Positions 33,158 to 41,285 of a stretch of DNA of 48,253 bases are shown piece by piece. Source of the stretch: a virus; IMG/VR virus record IMGVR_UViG_3300025131_000070, positions 1 to 48,253 of that record. One strand, 5' to 3'. The translations under genes were made by a program, and so were the position numbers. Position 1 is the first letter of the stretch. Every line of letters starts with the position of its first letter. The notes beneath the pieces were generated by a model. That model saw nothing but the letters and a program-made list of their open reading frames with translations, was not told the origin of the DNA and searched no databases.

Positions 33158-34329
33158 CAGTTCGGGTCCCGCGCCTTGATCGGCGCGCCGTTGAGCCGCG
33201 CTTCGATGCGTCCCTGCTCCTGTACGCGCTCCAGCTCGGACGCGGCGACCTGGTGGCCGGCTTGCCGCAACAACGCGATGGCGACGGTGCGAGCGACGCT
33301 GTCGATGATGCCGAGCGTCGTGGGCGAGGCGCCCCCGATCTGTCCCTGCCCGCTACCGATGAGCGCGCCGATCGCGGCCGCCTTGAACGCGCCCTCGCGG
33401 TCGCTGCCCGCACCCCAACGGTCCCGCGCATGCTTCTCGACGGCGCCCATGATCCGCGTCGCCTCGGTCGCGACGACGTTCGTCGCCATCTGCAAGATCT
33501 CCTGCAGCTCGAGGCCCTGCAGCGGCGGCTCGGACGCGGTCAGCCCCTCCAACGTCAGCGCGACCTGGTGCCGGTTGACGACAAGCGGTGTGGACAGGAC
33601 CGGCGCTTCGGGCGGCACGTGCGCTAGGTCGTGCGGGGCCTCTGCTTCGTACGCGGCCTTCGCCGCCTCGTACGTGGCCTGCGTGGCGTTCTCGGCTTCG
33701 AGCTGCTCGGCGAACTTCACGAGGATGAGCTCGCCCTGGTCCTCGATGACGACGCCCTCACCGATGCTGCCCTCGTCCGAGCGCAGGAACACGAACGCGC
33801 CCTCCTCGTACTTGTCGAGCTGCGTCGGCTCGGCCTCGACCTCGGGCAGCGGCGTGGCGCCGGGCCTGCGGTTATCACGGGCGCGCTGCTCGACGAGTGC
33901 TGGCGGAACGCCGGCCCAGTACGTCGGCGCGACGTAGTCCTCGCCAGCGACGTCGTCGTACGCCATGGCGCCGAACTCGTTCCAGACCTCGGCGTACGAG
34001 CACGACTCATCGACATACGGCGTAAGCCAGTCGATGAGCACCTCGGCCGCTTCCGCTTCGTCGCCCCGCATCTTGATCGACGAGTCCAGCTCGTAGTGCC
34101 GTCGGCCCTCCTCGTCCGTGCTCGCCTCGGAGCTATCGACGCCGGAGCACAGCAGTGTGGTCCAGTGCTCCATGAAGTCGGTGAACAGCGCGTGCTCCGG
34201 GATTTGCAAGTCAGCCTGCGCCGCTGGGTCAGCACCTGGGTCCGCCATGAAGTTGACGACCGCGATGATCTCGTCGGGCGTGTCCGCCTTCAGGCGGAAG
34301 TCGAGGGTGATGTCGAGGTAGTGTCCCAT
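33157..34329 (-). CDS. Unknown two-part protein
   Basis: The start is the ATG at 34329 (MGHYLDITLDF), coupled to the upstream stop as TAATG; an in-frame extension to 34458 is a shadow. In 390 residues, the N-terminal 145 form an alpha/beta domain (GHYLDITLDFRLKADTPDE, HYELDSSIKMRGDEAEAAE). The middle is acidic and helical with an Ala-rich part (ATQATYEAAKAAYEAEAP). The last 110 residues are a helical bundle (LQGLELQEILQMATNVVA, SVARTVAIALLRQAG). I recognise no catalytic motif. Its place in the accessory island beside a Tad2 homologue makes host interaction possible but unproven. Confidence 0.5.
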   Translation of the reverse strand: MGHYLDITLDFRLKADTPDEIIAVVNFMADPGADPAAQADLQIPEHALFTDFMEHWTTLLCSGVDSSEASTDEEGRRHYELDSSIKMRGDEAEAAEVLIDWLTPYVDESCSYAEVWNEFGAMAYDDVAGEDYVAPTYWAGVPPALVEQRARDNRRPGATPLPEVEAEPTQLDKYEEGAFVFLRSDEGSIGEGVVIEDQGELILVKFAEQLEAENATQATYEAAKAAYEAEAPHDLAHVPPEAPVLSTPLVVNRHQVALTLEGLTASEPPLQGLELQEILQMATNVVATEATRIMGAVEKHARDRWGAGSDREGAFKAAAIGALIGSGQGQIGGASPTTLGIIDSVARTVAIALLRQAGHQVAASELERVQEQGRIEARLNGAPIKARDPN

Positions 34330-34652
34330 TAGTTCTCTCCGATCGTTCGGTATTCGATGGTGCAGCCGGAACCGACAGCGTGGTCGATGCCGTACTGCAT
34401 GCCGCCGCTGATGCCGTAGTCGGTGTACACGGCGATGACGTGCGCGACGTTCTGCCACGCGAATCCGGCGTGGATACCAAGCTCGCGCTCGACGGGATCA
34501 GCGTCGTCGAGCACGCCTGGCTGCGTGTACAGCCCGTGACTCGCGAACGGCGCCTCGTTGCGCTTCAGGCAGTCGCTCATGCACCGCCGCAGGTACGTCA
34601 GGTTCCGCTCCACGTCGCCGGCGTACGGTGACTCGATGATGACGCGCTTCAT
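34329..34652 (-). CDS. Deoxyribosyltransferase-like Rossmann-type protein (DUF4406/DUF7768-like)
   Basis: The ATG at 34652 overlaps the upstream stop (ATGA). The 107 residues read MKRVIIESPYAGDVERNLT, a helix, EAPFASHGLYTQPGVLDD, GIHAGFAWQNVAHVIAVYTD then YGISGGMQYGIDHA. This matches small phage proteins related in pattern to nucleoside 2-deoxyribosyltransferases: a PYAG loop, a central YTD strand and GISGGM before a helix. In the transferases those loops bind nucleoside or NAD-type ligands. A role in nucleotide metabolism or in meddling with nucleotide signals is inference. Confidence 0.55.
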   Translation of the reverse strand: MKRVIIESPYAGDVERNLTYLRRCMSDCLKRNEAPFASHGLYTQPGVLDDADPVERELGIHAGFAWQNVAHVIAVYTDYGISGGMQYGIDHAVGSGCTIEYRTIGEN

Positions 34653-34942
34653 GTTCGGGCGCTCCTGACCTGCTCGTGCAGGTGTGCCGGTGAGTAGCCG
34701 AACACGTCGGCCAGCACGCGCCAGGAGAGCCCGGACGCGCGCAGGTCTCGAACGTGCGCGACGTCGAGCGCCGAGCGTTTGCCGGAACGTGCCGCGCTTC
34801 GGTGCCCGTGCTTGCGCGCCCAGTTCACGATCGTCTGCCGATCGCGGCCGAGATCCTCGCCGATCTCGCGGTACGACCGGTTGCCCGCGAGCAGCTCGAC
34901 GATGCGCGCCATCTCGTGCTCCTGCAGATGCCGATAACTCAC
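34649..34942 (-). CDS. Small DNA-binding protein with two helix-turn-helix segments
   Basis: The protein has 97 residues. One HTH lies at about 10-45 (ARIVELLAGNRSYREIGED then LGRDRQTIVNWARKHG), like the resolvase or HTH_7 type. A second, shorter one lies near 62-90 (VRDLRASGLSWRVLADVF then GYSPAHLHEQ). The linker is basic. Two HTH units in a small protein suggest a transcriptional regulator or a site-specific binding subunit. No catalytic domain is attached, so it is not a recombinase. It overlaps both neighbours by ATGA-type junctions. Confidence 0.6.
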   Translation of the reverse strand: MSYRHLQEHEMARIVELLAGNRSYREIGEDLGRDRQTIVNWARKHGHRSAARSGKRSALDVAHVRDLRASGLSWRVLADVFGYSPAHLHEQVRSART

Positions 34943-35160
34943 TGCAGCACCTCGGCCGGGACGAGCTGGACCGCCGTGGCGTAGCGCTCGCTGATGTTGA
35001 CATGCGCCGCGCGCCAGGCGCGAAGCCGCGCGTGGGCAACGGCGAACGCATCGTCGAGGTCGTCGACCGTCACGGTTCCCAGCATGAGGTCAGGGACCCG
35101 CCAGCGCGTGGCCTGCGCGGTGGCTTCGAAGGTCGTGGGGCGGCCAAGTGGGATCGTCAT
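34939..35160 (-). CDS. Unknown small protein
   Basis: The protein has 73 residues and is mostly helical (DDLDDAFAVAHARLRAWRAAH), with Trp/Arg in the first third and no Cys. It overlaps the gene after it by four bases and follows the Tad2-like gene with a single-base gap. No family is recognised. Confidence 0.45.
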   Translation of the reverse strand: MTIPLGRPTTFEATAQATRWRVPDLMLGTVTVDDLDDAFAVAHARLRAWRAAHVNISERYATAVQLVPAEVLQ

Positions 35161-35161
35161 C

Positions 35162-35389
35162 TCAGTCGACCTCCATCCAATCAGTCGCGAGCAGGTCGGC
35201 CTGCGAACAGAGCCACGGCACCAAGTCGGCCTGCGCCGTGTACATGTAGACGTACGGCAGCGTCATCTTCGAGTGGGCGTCAGGCACCTGCAACTCCAGG
35301 TACATCCCCTTGCCGTTCCATCCGGGGCGGGTGACCTTCTTGCCGTCGCGCATCTGCCGTACGGCCCATCCGATGTCAGTGATTGGCAT
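35162..35389 (-). CDS. tad2: Tad2-like anti-Thoeris protein (DUF2829)
   Basis: The 75 residues match the DUF2829 pattern throughout: GWAVRQMRDGKKVTRPGWNG then KGMYLELQVPD, LPYVYMYTAQADLVPWL and CSQADLLATDWMEVD. DUF2829 proteins include Tad2, which forms tetramers that trap glycocyclic ADP-ribose signals made by ThsB and so block the Thoeris defence; this is known for the family. Here it is slightly shorter than typical members. It directly follows the polymerase gene and starts a row of small accessory genes, a usual place for such inhibitors. That it acts against Thoeris in this phage is inference. Confidence 0.75.
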   Translation of the reverse strand: MPITDIGWAVRQMRDGKKVTRPGWNGKGMYLELQVPDAHSKMTLPYVYMYTAQADLVPWLCSQADLLATDWMEVD

Positions 35390-35395
35390 CTCTCG

Positions 35396-38308
35396 TCAGC
35401 CTTGCTCTGCCCAAGTTTTGGTCGCGAGGACCTCGTCGCCGGGCAGGGGCAGCCCGTCCAGCTCCGCGTACATGGCGTCCTCGATGATGGCCTTTGCTTC
35501 GTCGGCGCGTGACTCCGGGACGTAGACGCCGAGGTAGTCGTGGACCTGCAGGCATAGACCGGTCCACCGCGACCACTTCCCGAACGGGATCTGGTCGGCG
35601 ACCTTCAAGATCGCGTCGTTCATGAGCGCCGCGGCCGTGCCCTGGATCGTGTGATTCGGCGGTGCGTTCTTCTTGCTAGGTCCGCCGGGGAAGAAGCGCT
35701 TGCGCAGGTGGATGCGGTCCGCGACGTAGCCGAACTCGCGGACCGCCGACGCGATCGTGTGCTGCCAGATCTTCGTCTCGGGGTGGAGCTGGTGCCAGCG
35801 CTTGTGCCAGCGCTCCGCGTCGGCCGGTTGGATCGTCGGGAACGTGCGGGCGCCGGTCGCCTTGTCGCGCTCGCTGAACATGGTCTGGAACAGCTTGTCC
35901 TCTTCGCCGCCGTACGCCTCGAGGTACTGCACGCGCTTGGCCACCGTGCGCACGTACTTCTTCTTGCCCTTCGGGAGCTTCTTCAGGACGTGGTACGTGT
36001 CCATGATGTCGGCGTCGGTCGGGTTGGCGGCTTCGCAAAACAGCGTCGCGGCGTTCAGCAAGTGCGGGTCCATCGGGACGCCGTCGCGGTCCTTGCCGCC
36101 GAATGCCCGGAGCAGGAACTGATCGCGGGCGAAGAGCGCGTAGAGCCGCTGCTCGATCTGTGCGAGGTCACTGCCGACGATGACGTGCCCTGGGGGCGCC
36201 ACGACCAGCTCGCGCAGGTTCGTCGGGACGCCCCGCAGCGGCAGTCCGGTCTTCGGGTCCTGCACCCAGCCCTGCCCCGCCTCGTCGTAGATGTAGGGCG
36301 CGAAGGCGCGCGCGGGCCAGTTCTGCGCGTTGGGTGAGCTGGCCCAGCGGCCGGACGGCACGACGTGGATCTTCCACGTGACGTTGAGCAGCGAGAGCGC
36401 AGGGCGTCGACTGAGGATCGTCTCGCCGTCGAGCATCACGGCATCGGCGTAGCCGTTGCCGGCCAGGTCCTTGACGTTCCGGACCTTGGCGTTGTCGATG
36501 TACGAGCCGCGGAGCTTGTCACAGCTCCGGAACTCGATGAGCGCGTCGATGGCCTTCTCGACGTTGGCGGCGACGCCCTGGTCGAGCAGCTGCAGCAGCG
36601 CGGGCGTCGACACCGAGATGTCGTCGCCCTCTTCCCACTCGTGACCCTGCGGCGTCATCACTGGCGAGTAGGACAGGTCGTCGAAGAGCCACGTCCCGAC
36701 CTGCTGCGGCGAGTTGGGGTTGATCGGCTTGCCCGCCGTGTCTTGGAACTTCTTGGTCAGGTCACGGCAGAGCCGGTTGAACGTCAGGCTCAGCTCACCG
36801 CGACGGCGCTCGTCGACGACCAGGCCGAGGTCGCCCATCTGCGACGCGACGGGCGCAAGGCGCGAGTCGACCATGAACTGCTGCTTGGTGCCGCACGCGA
36901 GCACGTCGTCGCGGAGCAGTGGCCACAAGCGCCCGGTCACGAGCACGTCGTCCCCGCAGTAGAAGTGCAGGTCGAAGTCCTCGTCGACGTTGTCGGCCGC
37001 CTTGTGGTCGACGTCGTGCTTGTGCATCGGCGCCTCGAACTTGCGCCGCATGCAGAAGCCGAGGTCGTGCGGCAGGTCGTTCTCCATCGTGTCGTGATGC
37101 GCGAGCATCGTGTCGAAGCAGATCTTGCCGCGGTCGGGGAACATGTCGTGCCGGTGGAGCACCGGGACGTCGAACCCCATGAAGTTGTGGCCGACGATGC
37201 GGCAATGCTGATTGACGCGACGGACGGCAGCGACGGCGCGCTGGTAATGAGACGACCGTACCCAATACGGCCGGCCATCACGCCACAGGAACGGCACGAC
37301 GATGACGAGCTCGTGGTCGTTGGTGATCGGGTTCACCTCGGGCGTCAGCATGTACATGCCCACGCAGCGGATCCGCGCGGTCTGCGTGTTCGCCGAGTCG
37401 GTCTCGATGTCCTCGACCACGCGGCACTCGCGGTCTTCCTTGTGCGCGATCATCCAATCCACGGCGCGCTCGATCGTGTCGATGTCCGGGAAGATGCTGT
37501 ACTGCGGACGCTCCCAGTCGATCTTGTTGCCGCGCGCGGCGATGCGCGCCGCCTTGGCGATGTCGTCGAGGATGACGTGCTTGAACGCGCGGTTGCCGCG
37601 CATGGCGAACGCGGGGTGCAGCGTGGGCGCGATGATGACGCCGTGCTTCTCGCGCAGGTCGATGGGGCTGCCGTGTTGGTTCTTGATCGTGGCGACCGTC
37701 GGGACGCCGCGCTTGTCCTTGGCTTTGCCGTAGTGCAGGCCGTAGCGCTCGGCGGTCATGCGCAGCGCGTAGCCACCGACGGCGAGGATGGTCGACGCGT
37801 TCGCCTCCTCGATGTCGAGGTCCAGTCGCGGCCGGCAGCAGTCGAGCGGCGTCGGCTTGGGCCGGTACGTGGCGAGCGCTTCCTTCTTTGACAGCGTCCG
37901 GTTGCCGACGATGACAGGCCCGGCCTTCAGCGCCGCCAGCTTGCGCTTCTCTTCGCGGCCGAGACGCTCGATGTAGCTCTTGAGCCCTTCGGGCGGCTGA
38001 CACAGCAGCGTGTTGGTGATCGAGGTGTGGTCGCGGGTCAGGCCACCACGCGCGAGTCCTTCAGCGAGGTCTGCGCCAGAGCGGCCGACGAACGGGCGAC
38101 CCTGCGCGACCTCATGCTTGCCTGGCGCCTCGCCGATGGCGATGAGCTGGGAGTCGCGTCGAATCTCGCCGAGCACCGGACCGCGGTGGCACCCGAAGAG
38201 CGGGCACTCCGTGCAGCGCGCGCCGCGTGCGATGGCGCCGGCGTGCGCTTCCTCGGCGCTGTAGGGCCGAACGATGGGTCCGTCGTCGAAGATGCGCAGG
38301 TCAGCCAT
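35396..38308 (-). CDS. Family A DNA polymerase fused to family 4 uracil-DNA glycosylase
   Basis: The ATG at 38308 is chosen; a GTG at 38341 with GGAG close upstream is an alternative. Residues 30-270 are a family 4 uracil-DNA glycosylase with the four FeS-type Cys (C32, C35, C103 and one in LDCCRP), GEAPGKHE at 59-66, GRPFVGRSG and APTLHPAFAMRG. About 300-480 is a DEDD exonuclease (VVEDIETDS, IVGHNFMGFDVP, YCGDDVLVT). Polymerase motifs follow: A (GSDLAQIEQR, near 712), B (AKRVQYLEAYGG) and C (QVHDYLGVYV, near 920). Motif C keeps the Asp but has Tyr in place of the usual Glu. SPO1-type phages also carry UDG-like parts on their polymerase. Confidence 0.88.
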   Translation of the reverse strand: MADLRIFDDGPIVRPYSAEEAHAGAIARGARCTECPLFGCHRGPVLGEIRRDSQLIAIGEAPGKHEVAQGRPFVGRSGADLAEGLARGGLTRDHTSITNTLLCQPPEGLKSYIERLGREEKRKLAALKAGPVIVGNRTLSKKEALATYRPKPTPLDCCRPRLDLDIEEANASTILAVGGYALRMTAERYGLHYGKAKDKRGVPTVATIKNQHGSPIDLREKHGVIIAPTLHPAFAMRGNRAFKHVILDDIAKAARIAARGNKIDWERPQYSIFPDIDTIERAVDWMIAHKEDRECRVVEDIETDSANTQTARIRCVGMYMLTPEVNPITNDHELVIVVPFLWRDGRPYWVRSSHYQRAVAAVRRVNQHCRIVGHNFMGFDVPVLHRHDMFPDRGKICFDTMLAHHDTMENDLPHDLGFCMRRKFEAPMHKHDVDHKAADNVDEDFDLHFYCGDDVLVTGRLWPLLRDDVLACGTKQQFMVDSRLAPVASQMGDLGLVVDERRRGELSLTFNRLCRDLTKKFQDTAGKPINPNSPQQVGTWLFDDLSYSPVMTPQGHEWEEGDDISVSTPALLQLLDQGVAANVEKAIDALIEFRSCDKLRGSYIDNAKVRNVKDLAGNGYADAVMLDGETILSRRPALSLLNVTWKIHVVPSGRWASSPNAQNWPARAFAPYIYDEAGQGWVQDPKTGLPLRGVPTNLRELVVAPPGHVIVGSDLAQIEQRLYALFARDQFLLRAFGGKDRDGVPMDPHLLNAATLFCEAANPTDADIMDTYHVLKKLPKGKKKYVRTVAKRVQYLEAYGGEEDKLFQTMFSERDKATGARTFPTIQPADAERWHKRWHQLHPETKIWQHTIASAVREFGYVADRIHLRKRFFPGGPSKKNAPPNHTIQGTAAALMNDAILKVADQIPFGKWSRWTGLCLQVHDYLGVYVPESRADEAKAIIEDAMYAELDGLPLPGDEVLATKTWAEQG

Positions 38309-38327
38309 GGTCGAATGTGCCGGCCAC

Positions 38328-38386
38328 GCGTGCGCATGCACGCTTCTCCCACGGGCATGAGGGAGGGTAGGGCCGGCGGGCTACCC
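38328..38386 (-). other. Spacer with two hairpins upstream of the polymerase gene
   Basis: The 104-base gap 38309-38412 holds two inverted repeats: GGGTAG at 38365-38370 with CTACCC at 38381-38386, and GCGTGC at 38328-38333 with GCACGC at 38338-38343 (four-base loop). The second covers the alternative polymerase GTG. They may attenuate transcription or hide that start. I see no clear promoter. Confidence 0.4.
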
Positions 38387-38412
38387 GTCTTCTGACGAGC
38401 CTTCGCGTGCTG

Positions 38413-39072
38413 CTACAGCAGGTCGGTCGCGGCCTGCGACGCTGCGGGCGCTGCCGCCGCTGCGACGTGCGCCGCCGCGCCGTTGGTGCCAGCGGCCGGA
38501 GCCGCGACGGCCGCGGCAGAGCCACCACCACGCTGCGCCGCCCACGCCGCCGCCTCGGGCGGCAGTGCGGTGCGGTGCGCGTTGATCGCCTTGTTCGCCT
38601 CGTAGCGCTCCTTGCTCAAGAAGAAGCCCGCCTTCGACGACCAGTTGCCCGTCTTGTCGTACAGCTCCGCACGCGCGGTGACGTAGCAGGTGCGGCCCTT
38701 GAGGGTCTCGCAGATCTGCTCGATGGGCATCTTGCCCACGGCCTCGAGCTTCTCGCGCTTCTCCTTGGTGGTGCCGGTCGAGTCCAGAACCTCGAAGAGC
38801 CGATGCGCGTTGGGACGGGGCGGGTCGCTCTTCGCCATGCCGGTGTACGGCACGTACGTGACGAGCTTCTTGCCCTTGTTGTCGTCGTCGCTCACGACCA
38901 GCGTGAAGATCACCTGGTAGTTCTCGCTGCTCTTGCTCTTGCCGGCGACGGCGTCCGCGATGGTCACCTCGAAGTCACCGTCGTGCGACAGCAGCTGCGA
39001 GGACTGGCCACCTTGCGGGCGCTCCCACGCGCCGGCACCAGAGAAGTCGAGAGGGGGAAGTGTGTCTGCCAT
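38413..39072 (-). CDS. SSB-like protein (DUF669-type)
   Basis: The protein has 219 residues. A strand-rich first 150 residues start with FEVTIADAVAGKSKSSENYQ, continue with IFTLVVSDDDNKGKKLVTYV, RLFEVLDSTG and GRTCYVTARAELYDKTG, as in DUF669-like phage single-strand binding proteins. The last 55 residues are Ala-rich and disordered, ending in ATDLL rather than the acidic tip of bacterial SSB. It lies between the polymerase and a recombinase-type ATPase, which fits a role on single-stranded DNA. AAGGA five bases before the ATG supports the start. Confidence 0.6.
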   Translation of the reverse strand: MADTLPPLDFSGAGAWERPQGGQSSQLLSHDGDFEVTIADAVAGKSKSSENYQVIFTLVVSDDDNKGKKLVTYVPYTGMAKSDPPRPNAHRLFEVLDSTGTTKEKREKLEAVGKMPIEQICETLKGRTCYVTARAELYDKTGNWSSKAGFFLSKERYEANKAINAHRTALPPEAAAWAAQRGGGSAAAVAAPAAGTNGAAAHVAAAAAPAASQAATDLL

Positions 39073-39091
39073 GTTGTCCTTGATTCCTTTT

Positions 39092-39101
39092 GCTAGCTAG
39101 C
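39092..39101. promoter_or_regulatory. Perfect 10-bp palindrome GCTAGCTAGC
   Basis: The palindrome lies 20 bases before the start of the SSB-like gene, between a strong hairpin and the ribosome binding site. It could be a protein-binding operator. There is only one copy that I noticed, so this is tentative. Confidence 0.25.
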
Positions 39102-39122
39102 TTCGGTCGGGCAGGTTGTCTT

Positions 39123-39162
39123 GCCGCGCGGTGCTCCCCCCTGCCCCCAGGGTGCGCGCGGC
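39123..39162 (-). terminator. Strong GC hairpin after the Sak4-like gene
   Basis: GCCGCGCG at 39123-39130 pairs with CGCGCGGC at 39155-39162, and inside it CCCTG (39139-39143) pairs with CAGGG (39148-39152). It begins at the base next to the TAG stop of the upstream gene. There is no T-run, so it may pause or attenuate rather than fully stop transcription. Confidence 0.45.
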
Positions 39163-40242
39163 CTACAAGAGCGCGGCCGGGCTACTGCCGCTCGCAGCGA
39201 CAGTGAGGTCCGGCATCTCGCCCAGTGGTCGGGGGACGCTGTAACCAGCTCGGTACAGCGCCCAATGGAATTGGTCGATCGCGATGGACTCACCGACGCC
39301 GAAGTCCCGGAACTTCCGGAAGTGCGTCTCGGTGAGCTTGGTCATCAGCTTGCGGTTACCGAGGTTGTCGATCACGCCCTCGAGTACGGCGTCGGCGATC
39401 GCGCTGACGGCGGTGCGCAACGGTCCCGTCGTGAGCTGGGGTCCGCCGCGATACTTGAGCTCGCCCATGCGCTGCGGTGGATCGGTCTTCGCCTGGCCGA
39501 AGTACGCCGGGTCCGCGCGGTGGCAGACCAACGCCATGAAGCACTCCAGTGAGCGCGGGACGTTGGTGAACCAGTCGACGAACTCGTTCATGCCGACGCG
39601 CCGGGCGAAGCCGGACTTGCGTAGGTCAGCGAGGCTCGTCTTGATCGCGCCGACGTTGGCGACCCAATCCTCGACGTCTTCGATCTCGCCAGCCCATCGG
39701 CGGAAGAACTCGGTGCCTTCGTCCCAGACCAAGCCGGAGTACGGCACGACACCCTTAGCGGCGCCGGCGCTGTACGCGTTCACGATGCGATAGGCCAACT
39801 CGAGGTTGGGCGCGCGGGAGCCGACATCGGCCGGCTTCAACTTCGGGATGACCTTGATGGCCACGCCGCCCTTGGCGTAGGGACGCTGCACGACCTTGAC
39901 GCCGGCCAAGCCGTCGAGGAACGGCGGCAGGTCGAGGATGCTCTTGTCCTTGGCGGCCGCGGGCGTCCATGCTGGGTTCCACGCGAACACGGTCCGCATG
40001 TTGAGCCCGAGCACCTCTTCGGGGTTCTCTCGACACCACGAGGCGTACGGCCGCAGCACCTGCTTGTTGGTGAGCAGGAACAGCGCGCCCGGCTTGTCGA
40101 CCTGGCCGCCGAAGCTCCGCGCAAGCAGGGTTGACTTGCCCCAACCAGGGTCGGCGGTGACGATGATGAATGGCCACTCGGTCATCATTCCGGTGGTGTC
40201 GGTCAGCGTCAGACCGATCTCGTCCTTCAGGATGCTATTCAC
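39163..40242 (-). CDS. RecA/Sak4-like ATPase
   Basis: The GTG at 40242 is preferred because GGAG lies nine bases before it. The 359-residue protein has a Walker A at 31-38 (DPGWGKST in IIVTADPGWGKSTLLARSF) and a likely Walker B in SGLVWDEGTEFF near 180. A middle segment (PRSLECFMALVCHRAD) resembles sensor strands of RecA-fold AAA_24 proteins. Such proteins, called Sak4, anneal or exchange DNA strands and are usually coded beside an SSB and a nuclease, as here. It lacks a helicase signature. A packaging-type ATPase is unlikely because no nuclease domain follows. Confidence 0.55.
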   Translation of the reverse strand: MNSILKDEIGLTLTDTTGMMTEWPFIIVTADPGWGKSTLLARSFGGQVDKPGALFLLTNKQVLRPYASWCRENPEEVLGLNMRTVFAWNPAWTPAAAKDKSILDLPPFLDGLAGVKVVQRPYAKGGVAIKVIPKLKPADVGSRAPNLELAYRIVNAYSAGAAKGVVPYSGLVWDEGTEFFRRWAGEIEDVEDWVANVGAIKTSLADLRKSGFARRVGMNEFVDWFTNVPRSLECFMALVCHRADPAYFGQAKTDPPQRMGELKYRGGPQLTTGPLRTAVSAIADAVLEGVIDNLGNRKLMTKLTETHFRKFRDFGVGESIAIDQFHWALYRAGYSVPRPLGEMPDLTVAASGSSPAALL

Positions 40243-40270
40243 AGGCACGGGCTCCAGCGCGTCGGCGCGG

Positions 40271-41239
40271 TTAGGCTTGGGTCGGAAGTTGTACGAGCTC
40301 CGGCGCGGAGAACTCGCCGGCGAGCACACGGGCCTGCTGATCTTTGGACCGCGCCGCGCACACGTTGAAATAGTCGCACTTGCCGTAGCGGCCTTCGCAC
40401 GCCGCGTAGTTCGGTGTCGGCTTGCCGCCGGCTTCGATCTTCTTGGTCACGGCGGCCTCGCGGCGCACGGCTTCGACCATCATCAGCTTGCTGTCGTTGT
40501 ACGCCAACTCGGGCGGCCGTAGTGCGTGTCGGTCGCCGTCGTACGGCAGCGTCCGCTTGATGCGGTTGATCGCGAAGCCGCGGAGCGGATACTTGATGGG
40601 CAGCTCGTCCTGGTTCCGGCAGATGTGCAGGTTCTGAAACACCTGGAAGGACAAGCCGAAGTCGCCGTCCTCCTTCCACTTGGCCAAGCGCCCGCTGTTC
40701 GCACCGCGCTGCGTCTTGTGGTCGACGATCCACGCCTCGCCGTTCCACACGACCACCAGGTCGTTGCGGCAGGTGATGACCTCGTCGCGCAGATCCGGTG
40801 GGCACGCGTCGCCGACGATGCGTCCCAGCGTCGACCGGAACTCCTCCTCGACGTACAGCGGGTGCCAGTGCTCGGCCGCGTACCGGCGTTTGCACCACTC
40901 CCCGATCTCCTTCGCCTGGCGAATGAGGTCCGGGTAGCCCTTGCCGTCCTCGAGCAGCGCCGTCTCGACGTCCGGCTTCTCCACGTACCAGTCCGGCGTG
41001 ACGTCGACCTTCTCGGCGAACCAGTAGGCGAGGATCGTGTGCACCAGCGTTCCCAGGAGCTGGTACGACTTCTGCGCCTTGGGGCGGATGTACATGTGGT
41101 AGCGGAGCGCCCAGAGGCGCTCGCAGGTCAGCACGGCCGCGAGTCGGTGCGAGCCGCGGGCTGAGCTGCCCGAGACGCCCGAGGTCGAGGGGCGCGCCGA
41201 GAGCTTGGACGGCGACGCGCCTAGTGATGAGTCGAGCAC
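40271..41239 (-). CDS. Cas4/RecB-like PD-(D/E)XK nuclease
   Basis: The start is the GTG at 41239, with GGAGG five bases upstream; a longer frame to 41335 runs through the tRNA-like element and is rejected. In 322 residues, Cys39 (LTCERLW) and three later Cys (YAACEGRYGKCDYFNVC) make the Fe-S cluster pattern of Cas4 and AddB nucleases. His67 in GTLVHTILAYW, the Asp in CRNDLVVVW and the Asp/Lys of WIVDHKT form the metal-binding nuclease core. It probably trims DNA ends for the adjacent Sak4-like protein. There is no helicase domain on the same chain. Confidence 0.8.
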   Translation of the reverse strand: MLDSSLGASPSKLSARPSTSGVSGSSARGSHRLAAVLTCERLWALRYHMYIRPKAQKSYQLLGTLVHTILAYWFAEKVDVTPDWYVEKPDVETALLEDGKGYPDLIRQAKEIGEWCKRRYAAEHWHPLYVEEEFRSTLGRIVGDACPPDLRDEVITCRNDLVVVWNGEAWIVDHKTQRGANSGRLAKWKEDGDFGLSFQVFQNLHICRNQDELPIKYPLRGFAINRIKRTLPYDGDRHALRPPELAYNDSKLMMVEAVRREAAVTKKIEAGGKPTPNYAACEGRYGKCDYFNVCAARSKDQQARVLAGEFSAPELVQLPTQA

Positions 41240-41285
41240 GGTGCCCTCCGTTTTCCCCCGTACGGACAGCGCCGTCAAGAAGGTG

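Noticed and set aside
32967-33431. N-terminal extension of the small gene ending at 32664
   Set aside because: The extension is Arg/Ser-rich and overlaps two real genes in other frames; ATGA coupling supports the start at 32966.
36365-37891. A 508-codon plus-strand frame opposite the polymerase
   Set aside because: It has Arg/Val/Asp/His bias of antisense frames, no ribosome binding site, and the minus frame has full exonuclease and polymerase motifs.
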